This document shows, one piece after another, positions 16,643 through 25,563 of a stretch of 64,000 nt of DNA. Origin of the DNA: Mesorhizobium_G sp050247155 (GTDB lineage: Bacteria > Pseudomonadota > Alphaproteobacteria > Rhizobiales > Rhizobiaceae); the NCBI GenBank assembly GCA_050247155.1, contig JBFWUS010000003.1, forward strand, positions 1 through 64,000, written 5' to 3'. The position numbers and the translations under genes were made by a program. The number at the start of each line of letters is the position of its first letter. Position 1 is the first letter of the stretch. The notes under the pieces were generated by a model that was given only the letters and a program-made list of their open reading frames with translations, did no database searches and was not told the origin of the DNA.

Positions 16643-16945
16643 ATGGACAAGGTTCTCACTCAGATCAGGTCGACCGTGATCGCGCTGGCCGCCTCGGCGG
16701 TGGCACTGGGGCCTGCGGTTGGCGCACCGACTGTGGCGGAGCCAGCGTTTAAGTCTCCGGTTCAGAACGTCCAGGCCGATTGTTACGCGATCGGCCAGCA
16801 GGTCGCCGCGCAGAATGGCGGGCAACTGGCGCGGGCTTCCGCCTCCAACCGAGGCGGGCAGCAAGTTTGCGTGATTGTCGTGCTCGTTCCCGGCAAGGAT
16901 GGCAAGCGGCCGCGCCGCGCCGAATTCGTCGTGCCTGCGAACTAA
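16643..16945 (+). CDS. feuN: FeuN-like periplasmic inhibitor of the FeuP/FeuQ system
   Basis: 100-aa exported protein: signal peptide of about 28 residues (STVIALAASAVALGPAVGA), then a small domain with one pair of cysteines (QADCYAIG and GQQVCVIV) and the basic end KDGKRPRRAEFVVPAN. In Sinorhizobium meliloti, FeuN is a small periplasmic protein encoded directly upstream of feuP that restrains the sensor FeuQ; size, export signal and place match. The 48-bp gap to feuP suggests one operon. The symbol is given from synteny and general resemblance, not alignment. Confidence 0.75.
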   Translation: MDKVLTQIRSTVIALAASAVALGPAVGAPTVAEPAFKSPVQNVQADCYAIGQQVAAQNGGQLARASASNRGGQQVCVIVVLVPGKDGKRPRRAEFVVPAN

Positions 16946-16993
16946 GGCGCGCGGCGTTGACCGAAATCCGTTTCAGGCGACCGGGGTGATTCG

Positions 16994-17659
16994 ATGCGGG
17001 TATTGGTTGTCGAGGACGACAAGAACTTGAACCGCCAGATCGGCGATGCCCTCGTCGACGCAGGATACGTGGTCGACCGGGCGTTCGACGGCGAGGAAGG
17101 CCATTTTCTCGGCGACACCGAACCTTACGATGCGGTGGTGCTCGACATCGGCCTGCCGCAGATGGACGGCATCAGCGTGGTCGAGCGCTGGCGGCGCGAC
17201 GGCCGCAAGATGCCGGTGCTGATGCTGACGGCGCGCGACCGCTGGAGCGACAAGGTAGCCGGCATCGATGCCGGCGCTGACGATTATGTGGCAAAGCCTT
17301 TTCACATCGAGGAGGTGCTGGCGCGCCTGCGCGCGCTCATCCGCCGTGCGGCCGGGCATGCATCGCCGGAATTGACCTGCGGGCCGGTACGGCTCGACAC
17401 CAAGGCATCCAAGGCGGACGTCGACGGTGTGCCGCTGAAGCTGACCTCGCATGAATTTCGTCTGTTAGCCTATCTGATGCACCACATGGGCGAGGTGGTG
17501 TCGCGCACCGAACTGGTGGAACATCTCTACGATCAGGATTTCGACCGCGATTCAAACACTATCGAGGTGTTTGTCGGCCGGCTGCGCAAAAAGATGGGCA
17601 TCGACATGATCGAGACCGTGCGCGGCATGGGCTATCGCATGCGCGAACCCCAGACCTGA
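16994..17659 (+). CDS. feuP: FeuP OmpR-family response regulator
   Basis: 221-aa regulator with a receiver domain (acidic pair D8-D9, phospho-acceptor D51 in VVLDIGLPQMDG, conserved Lys in DDYVAKPFHIEEV) and an OmpR-type winged-helix domain (SHEFRLLAYLMHH, SNTIEVFVGRLRKKMG). The sequence is very close to what I remember of rhizobial FeuP, which with FeuQ controls cyclic glucan export and osmotic adaptation in S. meliloti and was first linked to iron uptake in R. leguminosarum. The feuQ gene starts 18 bp downstream with GTG. Confidence 0.9.
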   Translation: MRVLVVEDDKNLNRQIGDALVDAGYVVDRAFDGEEGHFLGDTEPYDAVVLDIGLPQMDGISVVERWRRDGRKMPVLMLTARDRWSDKVAGIDAGADDYVAKPFHIEEVLARLRALIRRAAGHASPELTCGPVRLDTKASKADVDGVPLKLTSHEFRLLAYLMHHMGEVVSRTELVEHLYDQDFDRDSNTIEVFVGRLRKKMGIDMIETVRGMGYRMREPQT

Positions 17660-17677
17660 CGCGTTGCAGGCGGCGGC

Positions 17678-19078
17678 GTGACGGAAATCGCAAAGGTTTT
17701 CGGCTCCGGCATCGGCCCGCGCTCGCTTGCCTTTCGCGTCATCGGTTTCTCGACAATATGGGCCGTGCTGGCCCTGATCGTCATTTCCACTGTCATTTCG
17801 ACCCTTTATCGCCAGACCAGCGAACGCGGCTTTGCCAGCCTGCTGAACGCGCATCTCTTCAATCTCATCAGTTCCGTCGGCGTGAATGAGACGGGCGTGC
17901 TGACAGGTTCACCCGACCTTGGCGACCTGCGCTTTTCCATCCCTGAATCTGGCTGGTATTGGTCCGTCGAACCTGTGTCGGGCGGCGTGAAAGGCCGGCT
18001 TCGATCTGGCTCGATGATCGGTGAAGTGTCCGCTCCGGCGGCCGATCAGGTTCCCTTCAGCAATGATTTCCGCCGCACCTATCAATCGACAGGCGAATCC
18101 GGCGAAGCACTAGAGGTCGTCGAGAGCGAATTCCAGCTCGATCAGCGTGGCCGCGTGGCGCGCTTTCGCGTGATGGGCAATCGCAGCGAACTGGAGGAAG
18201 AGATTTCCGTCTTCAACCGCCGGCTGTTTTCCTATCTGCTGGTGTTCGGCGTCGGCATGATCGCCATCAACGCGATTGCCATTCTGCTCGGTCTTCGGCC
18301 GCTCCGTGTTGTGCGCCAGGCGCTGGCAGAAGTGCGCGAGGGCACAGCCAAGCGGCTCGACGGCAAATTTCCCACTGAGATCCAGCCCTTAGCGAACGAA
18401 ACCAACGCCTTGATCGAAAACAACCGGCGGATCGTCGAACGATCGCGGACCCAGGTCGGCAATCTCGCGCATTCGCTCAAGACGCCGCTGGCGGTCCTCT
18501 TCAACGAGGGCCGGACGCTCGGCGGGACAAAAGGGCGGCTGATCGAGGAGCAGGCGTCGGGCATGCAGCAGCAGGTCGAGCATTATCTGCAGCGCGCACG
18601 GGTTGCCGCGCAACGCGACAGCGTTGTTTATCGCACGCCGGTGGCGCCGCTGGTCGAGCGCGTGGGCCGCGTCGCCGAAAAGCTGAAGCCGGATTTGCGG
18701 ATCAAGGTTTCGTCCGCGCCGAACCTCCTGTTCGCTGGCGAGCGCGAGGATCTGGAAGAAATCATCGGCAATCTGCTCGACAATGCGATGAAATGGGGCC
18801 GCAACCAGATCACCATCTCAGCCCGGGCTTTGTCTTCATCGGATGAAGAGACAAAACGTTTCGAGGTGTCGGTCGAGGACGACGGCCCCGGAATTCCGGA
18901 GGACAGGGCGCGCGAGGCGTTGCAGCGTGGCAAACGCCTCGATGAAACGAAGCCCGGCACGGGCCTCGGCCTGGCGATCGTGGCCGATCTGGTCAAGGAA
19001 TATGGCGGGACCTTGCGGCTGGAAAAATCCCGCCTCGGCGGACTGCGCGCTTCCGTGGAATTGACAAGGGTGGAATAA
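17678..19078 (+). CDS. feuQ: FeuQ sensor histidine kinase
   Basis: 466-aa membrane kinase partner of FeuP. Transmembrane segments lie at about residues 20-44 and 186-207, enclosing a periplasmic sensor domain of about 140 residues, the place where FeuN would act. The phosphorylated His265 is in LAHSLKTPL. The ATPase has LLDNAMKWG (N box), DDGPGIPED and GTGLGLAI. The start is GTG at 17678. It belongs to the PhoQ-like class of kinases with a HAMP-type linker after the second membrane segment. Confidence 0.9.
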   Translation: MTEIAKVFGSGIGPRSLAFRVIGFSTIWAVLALIVISTVISTLYRQTSERGFASLLNAHLFNLISSVGVNETGVLTGSPDLGDLRFSIPESGWYWSVEPVSGGVKGRLRSGSMIGEVSAPAADQVPFSNDFRRTYQSTGESGEALEVVESEFQLDQRGRVARFRVMGNRSELEEEISVFNRRLFSYLLVFGVGMIAINAIAILLGLRPLRVVRQALAEVREGTAKRLDGKFPTEIQPLANETNALIENNRRIVERSRTQVGNLAHSLKTPLAVLFNEGRTLGGTKGRLIEEQASGMQQQVEHYLQRARVAAQRDSVVYRTPVAPLVERVGRVAEKLKPDLRIKVSSAPNLLFAGEREDLEEIIGNLLDNAMKWGRNQITISARALSSSDEETKRFEVSVEDDGPGIPEDRAREALQRGKRLDETKPGTGLGLAIVADLVKEYGGTLRLEKSRLGGLRASVELTRVE

Positions 19079-19166
19079 GAGGGTGTTTGCGATTGAGCAG
19101 ACGCCCAACTTCGGCCAAACCTTTGTTCTAACGGGGCAAAAGTGCCTGAGCGGCCGCAGGACGATC

Positions 19167-19574
19167 ATGAAGTCAAGACCAGCGACGATTATTGCGATGT
19201 CCGGCCTGCTGGCCTTGTCCGGGTGTCTGACCACCGGCGGTGCAACGACGCCAACCAAACCGCCGCCGGTCGTCCGTGGCATGCAGGGTGGCCTAGTCGG
19301 CACATCAATCGGCAAGGATCTCGGTTCCGGCGATCGTCGCGCTGCGCTCGATGCCGAATACAAGGCCTTGGAGTATACGCCCGGCGGCCAGAGCGTGAGT
19401 TGGAAGGGCGAAGATTCCGGCACCTCTGGGCAAGTCGTGCCGGGCCAGCCTTACCGGGTCGGTACGCAGGACTGCCGCCAATACACCCACACGATCCTCT
19501 CCGGCGGCGCTAGCGAAAGTGCGCGCGGAACGGCTTGTCGCAATGCAAACGGCAGTTGGACGCCGCTGACGTGA
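19167..19574 (+). CDS. Surface lipoprotein, RT0821/Lpp0805-like
   Basis: 135-aa lipoprotein. The signal peptide ends in the lipobox LSGC with the lipidated Cys at residue 20. The mature part contains DLGSGDRRAALDAEYKALEY and a second half with GQPYRVGTQDCRQYTHTI and ARGTACRNANGSW, a pattern shared with small rickettsial/Legionella surface proteins (17-kDa-antigen type). Function is unknown, probably outer-membrane anchored. The ATG at 19167 was chosen for the clean lipoprotein signal; an upstream frame to 19083 lacks one. It sits between feuQ and the cytochrome c maturation operon. Confidence 0.8.
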   Translation: MKSRPATIIAMSGLLALSGCLTTGGATTPTKPPPVVRGMQGGLVGTSIGKDLGSGDRRAALDAEYKALEYTPGGQSVSWKGEDSGTSGQVVPGQPYRVGTQDCRQYTHTILSGGASESARGTACRNANGSWTPLT

Positions 19575-19667
19575 GCATCTGACGATTTTGTGAATGGCCT
19601 TGCCCCACCAAATAGTCGCAGCGACGGGGCGTTGGATTTGGCCGATTGAGCCGGTATTGAGTTTGCC

Positions 19668-20789
19668 ATGTTGTTCTGGCTTTCAGCCGCGCTTCTGACC
19701 ATCGCAGCCTCCTTGGCCGTGCTGTGGCCGCTGGCGCGCGGCTCGTCCGTCAAGCTGGACACAGACAACGATCTGCGTGTCTACAAGGACCAACTCGCCG
19801 AGATTGATAGCGACGTCGCGCGCGGCGCCATCGCTACCGGCGAAGCGGAGCAGGCGCGCGCCGAAATTGGTCGCCGTATCGTGCGGCAGGCGTCCTCGAC
19901 TTCGACCACATCGATCAGTCCGGCCAGCCGCGCTTTTCGTTTTGTGGCATTGGCCGCTGTTCTCTCGGTACCTGTGGTGAGTTGGGGCCTCTATGGCCTT
20001 ATCGGCTCGCCCGACCTGCCTTCACAGCCGCTTGAGGCGCGCTTGCTGAAGTCGCCAGGTGAAAGCTCTCCCGACGAGCTGATCGCCCGCGCGGAAAGTC
20101 ATCTGGCGAAAAACCCTGATGATGGCCGCGGCTGGGATGTACTTGCGCCGACTTATCTGCGGCTGGGCCGTTTCGACGATGCGAGCACCGCTTACCGCAA
20201 TGCCATTCGGCTGGAGAGCGAAAGCGCGGCTCGGGTAGCCGGTCTGGCGGAAGCATTGACCATGGCCAATGGCGGAATCGTCTCGGCGGAAGCCGAGGCG
20301 ACGTTCCACAAGGCACTGGCCCTCGATCCGAAGGCCGGAAAGGCTCGGTTTTTCCTTGCCATGGGTCTAGTGCAGGACGGCAAGAAGGCGGAGGCGCAGG
20401 CGGCCTGGGAGGCCATGCACGGCGACCAGGGGCTCGATCAGCAATGGCGGCGTGCCGCCGAATACGCGCTGGCGCAGCTTGCACAACAGGATGTGGCACA
20501 GACGGGCGGTCCGTCTCAGGAAGCCGTCGATCAGGCTGCCGCGATGTCGTCGCAGGATCGCGCCGCCATGATCGAGCAGATGGTGGCGGGCCTCGACCAG
20601 AAATTGCGCGACAATCCCGACGACCCGGAAGGATGGATCAAGCTCGTGCGTTCCTATCTGGTGCTTGGCAAACAGGATGAGGCGAAATCCGCCGTGAAAC
20701 GCGCCATCGATGCGCTGGGCGGCGACACCGAAGGCGGTCGCAAGGTTGCAGCGTTCGCCGCCGATCAGGGAATGAGCGTCACCGAATGA
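19668..20789 (+). CDS. ccmI: CcmI/CycH cytochrome c maturation chaperone
   Basis: 373-aa membrane protein of system I cytochrome c biogenesis. An N-terminal membrane helix (WLSAALLTIAASLAVLWPLA), a cytoplasmic loop with DQLAEIDSDVARGAI and EAEQARAEIGRRI, and a second helix near 85-105 are followed by a periplasmic TPR domain (repeats such as GRGWDVLAPTYLRLGRFDDASTAYRNA). CcmI holds apocytochrome c for the CcmFH ligase. The gene opens the ccmI-E-F-H operon and is joined to ccmE by an ATGA overlap. Confidence 0.93.
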   Translation: MLFWLSAALLTIAASLAVLWPLARGSSVKLDTDNDLRVYKDQLAEIDSDVARGAIATGEAEQARAEIGRRIVRQASSTSTTSISPASRAFRFVALAAVLSVPVVSWGLYGLIGSPDLPSQPLEARLLKSPGESSPDELIARAESHLAKNPDDGRGWDVLAPTYLRLGRFDDASTAYRNAIRLESESAARVAGLAEALTMANGGIVSAEAEATFHKALALDPKAGKARFFLAMGLVQDGKKAEAQAAWEAMHGDQGLDQQWRRAAEYALAQLAQQDVAQTGGPSQEAVDQAAAMSSQDRAAMIEQMVAGLDQKLRDNPDDPEGWIKLVRSYLVLGKQDEAKSAVKRAIDALGGDTEGGRKVAAFAADQGMSVTE

Positions 20790-21229
20790 CCCGCAAGCAG
20801 AAACGATTGTCGGTGATCGCGGGCGGCCTTGCCTTTCTGGGTGCGGCCAGCGCCCTGACGTTCTACGCGCTTGGCCAGCGCGCCTCCTATTTCTACATGC
20901 CGACCGACTTGCAAACCGCCAAGGTGGAGCCCGGCCAGCGCATTCGCTTGGGCGGGCTGGTCGAAAAAGGCACGATCAAACGCGGCGACGGCGCGACGGT
21001 GTCGTTCGCCGTCACCGACAAAGAGAAATCCGTGCCGGTAACCTATACCGGTATCCTGCCCGACCTGTTCCGCGAGGAGCAGGGGGTAATCACCGAGGGC
21101 ACATTCGAGCCGGACGGCGTCTTCAAGGCGGATTCTGTGCTGGCCAAGCATGACGAGAATTACATGCCGAAGGAAGTGGCCGAGAGCCTTAAGGAAAAGG
21201 GCGTCTGGCAGCCGGAGGCGACGAACTGA
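20786..21229 (+). CDS. ccmE: CcmE/CycJ haem chaperone
   Basis: 147-aa periplasmic haem carrier with an N-terminal membrane anchor (residues 8-30). The covalent haem site is His122 and the axial Tyr is Tyr126, in the motif VLAKHDENYMPKEV. The OB-fold core is visible as RIRLGGLVEKGTI and VPVTYTGILPDLFREEQGVI. It passes haem to CcmF. Coupled to both neighbours: ATGA at the start, TGATG at the end. Confidence 0.96.
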   Translation: MTRKQKRLSVIAGGLAFLGAASALTFYALGQRASYFYMPTDLQTAKVEPGQRIRLGGLVEKGTIKRGDGATVSFAVTDKEKSVPVTYTGILPDLFREEQGVITEGTFEPDGVFKADSVLAKHDENYMPKEVAESLKEKGVWQPEATN

Positions 21230-23214
21230 TGGTCGAAGCCGGTCATTTCGCCTTGGTGCTTGCCTTTGCGCTGTCACTCGTCCAGTCGCTGGTGCCGCTC
21301 TATGGCGCACGGCGGAATGATCCGCGCTTGATGGCGGTGGCGGGGCCGGTGGCGCTCACCGGTTTCCTGCTGACCGTTTTCTCCTTCGCCATCCTGATTA
21401 TGGCGATGGTCCAGTCGGATTTTTCTGTGGCCAATGTCTGGGAGAACTCCCATTCGCTGAAGCCATTGCTGTTCAAGGTCACCGGCGCATGGGGCAGTCA
21501 TGAAGGCTCCATGCTTTTGTGGATTCTGATCCTGACGTTCTTCGGCGCGCTGGTGGCAGCTTTCGGCGCAAACCTGCCGGCGACACTGAAAGCCAATGTC
21601 ATCGCTGTGCAGGGCTGGATCGGCGCGGCGTTTTTGCTGTTCGTGCTGACGACCTCGAACCCGTTCGCGCGCATCGATCCGGCGCCAATCGAGGGCAGGG
21701 ACCTGAATCCGATCCTCCAAGACATTGGCCTGGCGGTGCATCCGCCGATGCTCTATCTCGGCTATGTCGGCTTCTCAATCTGCTTCTCATTCGCGGTCGC
21801 TGCCCTGATCGACGGGCGCATTGATGCTGCCTGGGCGCGCTGGGTGAGACCCTGGACCCTCGCCGCCTGGCTGTTCCTCACTGGCGGCATCGCGATGGGC
21901 TCATACTGGGCCTATTACGAGCTCGGCTGGGGTGGGTTCTGGTTCTGGGACCCGGTCGAAAACGCTTCGTTCATGCCGTGGCTCTCGGGCACCGCGCTGC
22001 TGCACTCGGCCGTGGTCATGGAGAAGCGGTCGGCATTGAAAATCTGGACGCTGCTGCTGGCGATCCTCACCTTCTCGCTCTCGCTGCTCGGCACTTTCCT
22101 TGTCCGCTCCGGCGTGCTGACCTCCGTGCACGCCTTCGCCACCGACCCCAGCCGCGGTGTTTTTATCCTGGCGATCCTGACGCTCTTCATCGGCGGCTCG
22201 CTGGCGCTATTTGCCTGGCGCGCGCCGTCGCTAAGCGCCGGCGGCCTGTTCCACCCGATTTCGCGCGAGGGCGCGCTGGTCCTGAACAACCTTTTCCTAA
22301 CGACCGCCGCCGCCACCGTGCTGATCGGTACGCTTTATCCGCTGCTGGTCGAGGCCACCACCGGCGAGAAAATCTCAGTCGGCGCGCCGTTCTTCAATCT
22401 CACCTTCGGCCCTCTCATGTTGCCGCTGCTCGTGATCGTCCCGTTTGGCCCCATGCTCGCGTGGAAGCGCGGTGACGTCTTCGCCGCCGCGCAGAGGCTG
22501 ATGTTTGCTTTCGGCGGGGCGCTATTGGCTGGCGCGATCGTACTTCTGTTCGTCGATGGCCGCGCTGTGTTCGCCGCGCTCGGCGTCGCGCTTGCCTTCT
22601 GGATGATCTTTGGCGCTGCCACCGACCTTGCGTTGAAGGCGGGCTTTGGCTCGCACACCCTGACCGTGGCGGCAAGACGCCTCGCCGGTCTGCCGCGATC
22701 GATGTTCGGCACGGCGCTGGCGCATGCGGGTTTGGGCGTGACGCTGCTCGGAATGGTCGGCACTCTGGGCTTCGGCACCGAGCATATCGGCACCATGAAG
22801 CCGGGCGAGGTGCTCAACCTGTCGGGCCGCAGCCTGCGTTTCGAACGCATTCATCCAGTCACCGGTCCGAATTTCTCCGAGCAACAGGGCATCTTTGCGT
22901 TGTTCGACGCGGCAGGCGCGCCGCGCGGCGAGATCGTCTCGGCCAAGCGCTTCTATCCCGTCCGCCAGATGGCGACGACGGAGGCCGGCATCCGTACGCT
23001 TGGTTTTAGCCAGCTCTACGTTTCGCTTGGCGATCCGACGAAGGATGGCGGCATCGTCGTGCACGCCTGGTGGAAGCCGCTAGTGACCCTGATCTGGCTT
23101 GGTGGCGTGGTGATGATGCTGGGCGGCGCGGTCTCGCTGACGGATCGCCGCTTGCGCGTCGGCGCTCCGACGGCGTCCAAGCGCCTGCGTCGGGTCGCGG
23201 AACCGGCGGTGTGA
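21229..23214 (+). CDS. ccmF: CcmF/CycK cytochrome c haem lyase membrane subunit
   Basis: 661-aa multi-spanning membrane protein that attaches haem to apocytochrome c. The tryptophan-rich WWD-type motif WGGFWFWDPVENASFMPW is intact, as are the flanking conserved segments (VTGAWGSHEGSMLLW; HPPMLYLGYVGFSI). About 13-15 hydrophobic spans are visible, and a periplasmic domain lies near the C-terminus. Length is normal for the family. It is followed after 5 bp by ccmH. Confidence 0.96.
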   Translation: MVEAGHFALVLAFALSLVQSLVPLYGARRNDPRLMAVAGPVALTGFLLTVFSFAILIMAMVQSDFSVANVWENSHSLKPLLFKVTGAWGSHEGSMLLWILILTFFGALVAAFGANLPATLKANVIAVQGWIGAAFLLFVLTTSNPFARIDPAPIEGRDLNPILQDIGLAVHPPMLYLGYVGFSICFSFAVAALIDGRIDAAWARWVRPWTLAAWLFLTGGIAMGSYWAYYELGWGGFWFWDPVENASFMPWLSGTALLHSAVVMEKRSALKIWTLLLAILTFSLSLLGTFLVRSGVLTSVHAFATDPSRGVFILAILTLFIGGSLALFAWRAPSLSAGGLFHPISREGALVLNNLFLTTAAATVLIGTLYPLLVEATTGEKISVGAPFFNLTFGPLMLPLLVIVPFGPMLAWKRGDVFAAAQRLMFAFGGALLAGAIVLLFVDGRAVFAALGVALAFWMIFGAATDLALKAGFGSHTLTVAARRLAGLPRSMFGTALAHAGLGVTLLGMVGTLGFGTEHIGTMKPGEVLNLSGRSLRFERIHPVTGPNFSEQQGIFALFDAAGAPRGEIVSAKRFYPVRQMATTEAGIRTLGFSQLYVSLGDPTKDGGIVVHAWWKPLVTLIWLGGVVMMLGGAVSLTDRRLRVGAPTASKRLRRVAEPAV

Positions 23215-23219
23215 GAAAC

Positions 23220-23750
23220 ATGCTTAAACGGCCAGGTTTGCGGGACAGCGCCCCCCTCTGTCCTGCCGGACCAGAGGGGGGCGCTGTCCCGCGACGTCTC
23301 AGGTTCGCTCTCGCGCTACTTGGCGCAATCGTCTTCGCGCATCCCGCCTTGGCCGTTCTCCCCGACGAAGTGCTGCCCGACCCAGCTTTGGAGGCGCGTG
23401 CCCGTACGATCTCGGCTGAACTGCGCTGCATGGTCTGCCAGAATCAGTCGATCGACGATTCAAACGCCGATCTTGCGCGCGATCTGCGCGTGCTGGTGCG
23501 CGAGCGTTTGACGGCTGGCGATACTGACGAACAGGTGATCGACTTCGTTGTCTCGCGCTACGGCGAATATGTGCTGCTGAAACCGCGCTTGAGCGCCCGC
23601 AACGCGCTGCTATGGGGCGCGCCATTTGTCATTCTGATTTGCGGTGTAGCCTTTGCCGTGATGCGCGGCCGTTCCCGACGGCAGGCGGAAGCACCGTTGT
23701 CAGCGGACGAAAAGGCGGCCCTGGAGCGGATACTCAAGGCGGATAGCTGA
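23220..23750 (+). CDS. ccmH: CcmH/CycL thiol-reductase subunit, with an in-frame palindrome in the signal region
   Basis: 176-aa protein that keeps the apocytochrome CxxCH cysteines reduced. The redox pair is in LRCMVCQNQSIDDSNADLARDLR, and a C-terminal membrane helix follows (ALLWGAPFVILICGVAFAVM). After the first residues (MLKRPGL) the frame contains a perfect 20-bp inverted repeat (23241-23291) encoding RDSAPLCPAGPEGGAVP; only then comes the hydrophobic export signal RRLRFALALLGAIVFAHPALA. The insertion is 51 bp, exactly 17 codons, and adds an extra cysteine before the signal. The ATG at 23220 lies 5 bp behind ccmF; an internal start is conceivable. Confidence 0.9.
   Translation: MLKRPGLRDSAPLCPAGPEGGAVPRRLRFALALLGAIVFAHPALAVLPDEVLPDPALEARARTISAELRCMVCQNQSIDDSNADLARDLRVLVRERLTAGDTDEQVIDFVVSRYGEYVLLKPRLSARNALLWGAPFVILICGVAFAVMRGRSRRQAEAPLSADEKAALERILKADS
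23241..23291. repeat. Perfect 20-bp inverted repeat inside ccmH
   Basis: Bases 23241-23260 and 23272-23291 are exact reverse complements separated by an 11-nt loop. The total of 51 bp preserves the ccmH frame. The CCCCCCTCTGTCCTGCCGG type of sequence looks like palindromic elements that are frequent between genes in Mesorhizobium-like genomes, here located in a coding region. Confidence 0.9.
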
Positions 23751-23875
23751 TTTCCGGCTGTTCGGCGAAAACATTACAAACTTTTCATCTGGCGGAAATG
23801 CCGCCGTAATCCGCCCGTTTCTATCTCTTGGTCATAGGATGCAGCCTCCCGCGTCCAAGATGAGGAAACGACACA

Positions 23876-25420
23876 ATGAGCACCAATTCCCAACCCTCTT
23901 CCAAAGGTCGCAGCCGCTTGATGGCCGCGGCCGCTTCGCTGGCCATTGCCGGCGCGATCGGCTTCGGCGCGGTTACCACTGGCACCGCGCCGGTGTTCGC
24001 CGAAGCCGTCAATGTTCAGGGCGCGGCCGTTCCGGGCTTCGCCGACGTCGTGCAGCAGGTTTCTCCCGCAGTCGTCAGCGTGCGTGTCAAGTCGCGCATC
24101 GAGCCGGCTTCCGACGATAGCGTTCAGATGTTCGGCGATCGCGACTGGCAGGATCTGCCGGACGGCCACCCGCTGAAGCGCTTCTTCCGCGAATTCCGCA
24201 GCGATGATGGCGGCCAGATGCGACCCTTCGATCGCCGTGGCGACAACCGCCGCTTTGGCCGCAATGACCGCGAGCGTCCGACCTCCCAGGGCTCTGGTTT
24301 CTTCATCTCCGAGGATGGCTATGTCGTCACCAACAATCACGTTGTCGAGAACGGCTCGTCCTTCACCGTCGTCACCGATGACGGCCGTGAGCTTGACGCC
24401 AAGCTGATCGGCGCCGATCCGCGCACAGACCTAGCTCTGCTCAAGGTCGAGGAAGGCGGCAAGTTCACCTATGTTGACTTCGCGGATGACGCCAAGGTGC
24501 GCGTCGGCGATTGGGTGGTGGCCGTCGGCAATCCGTTTGGCCTCGGCGGCACCGTCACGGCAGGCATCGTGTCGGCCCGGGGCCGCGATATCGGCGCTGG
24601 CCCCTATGACGACTTCATCCAGATCGACGCGGCCGTGAACCGCGGCAATTCGGGTGGTCCGGCTTTCAATCTCAACGGCCAGGTCGTCGGCATCAACACC
24701 GCCATCTTCTCGCCGGGCGGCGGCGGCAATGTCGGCATCGCCTTCGCCATTCCCGCATCGACCGCCAAGGAAGTCATCGGCGACCTGATGAAAGATGGCA
24801 CCGTCGAGCGCGGCTGGCTGGGCGTGCAGATCCAACCCGTGACGCCGGAAATCGCCGATTCGCTCGGCCTCACCCCGGCCAAGGGCGCGCTCGTGTCGGA
24901 GGCGCAGGCCGACGGCCCGGCGTTGAAGGCCGGCATCAAGGCTGGCGATGTCATCACCTCCGTCGATGGCAAGGACGTCGCAGGCCCGAAGGAACTCGCG
25001 CGCCTCATCGCCGGCATCGATCCGGGCAAGGCGATTGACGTCGTCGTTTGGCGCGCCGGCAAGTCCGAGACCGTCAAGGTCGACCTTGGCGAACTGCCGG
25101 GCTCCGACAAGCAGGCTGCGATTGAGCAGCCGGGCGCGGTCGAGCCGGGAACGCTTGAGGATCTCGGCCTGACGGTGACCCGCGCCGAAGACGGCAAGGG
25201 CATCGTTGTGACCGATGTCGATCCGGACAGCGAGGCAGCCGATCGTGGTATCCAGGCTGGAGACGTCATCACCTCGATCAACTCGCTGGCGGTCAATGAC
25301 ACTGGCGATGTCGACAAGGCGATGGCCGATGCATCGAAAGCCGGCCGCAAGTCGGTTCTGGTGCAGGTCGAGCGCGACGATAATACCCGCTTCGTCGCCC
25401 TGCCGCTGGCCAAGGGCTAA
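23876..25420 (+). CDS. degP: DegP/HtrA-type periplasmic serine protease
   Basis: 514-aa Do-family protease/chaperone for misfolded envelope proteins. A signal peptide (MAAAASLAIAGAIGFGAVTTG) is followed by a trypsin-like domain with His155 (NNHVVENG), Asp185 (DPRTDLALLKV) and Ser259 (NRGNSGGPAFN), a linker rich in Arg/Asp (about 100-135) and two PDZ domains (from about 315 and 425). The ATG is preceded by GAGGAA. It is monocistronic by appearance: a 126-bp upstream gap and a strong terminator behind. The two-component pair next to it is a plausible regulator. Confidence 0.95.
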   Translation: MSTNSQPSSKGRSRLMAAAASLAIAGAIGFGAVTTGTAPVFAEAVNVQGAAVPGFADVVQQVSPAVVSVRVKSRIEPASDDSVQMFGDRDWQDLPDGHPLKRFFREFRSDDGGQMRPFDRRGDNRRFGRNDRERPTSQGSGFFISEDGYVVTNNHVVENGSSFTVVTDDGRELDAKLIGADPRTDLALLKVEEGGKFTYVDFADDAKVRVGDWVVAVGNPFGLGGTVTAGIVSARGRDIGAGPYDDFIQIDAAVNRGNSGGPAFNLNGQVVGINTAIFSPGGGGNVGIAFAIPASTAKEVIGDLMKDGTVERGWLGVQIQPVTPEIADSLGLTPAKGALVSEAQADGPALKAGIKAGDVITSVDGKDVAGPKELARLIAGIDPGKAIDVVVWRAGKSETVKVDLGELPGSDKQAAIEQPGAVEPGTLEDLGLTVTRAEDGKGIVVTDVDPDSEAADRGIQAGDVITSINSLAVNDTGDVDKAMADASKAGRKSVLVQVERDDNTRFVALPLAKG

Positions 25421-25513
25421 TGTGATCCTATCCGGTGGCGGCCTCCATCATCCCCGGACGTCGCGCCGGTTACGGTAGAGCCTCGCCCTTGTTTCAGTTC
25501 GGGTGAGGTTCGA

Positions 25514-25550
25514 CCGGCGGCAGGCCCCATCTCCTGCCGCCGGAAATTTT
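25514..25550 (+). terminator. Rho-independent terminator after degP
   Basis: Perfect 11-bp stem 25514-25524 / 25533-25543 with an 8-nt loop, followed by AAATTTT. It ends 14 bp before the response regulator ATG. A weaker hairpin (about 25484-25510) lies in front of it. Confidence 0.75.
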
Positions 25551-25563
25551 GTATAAGAACGCC

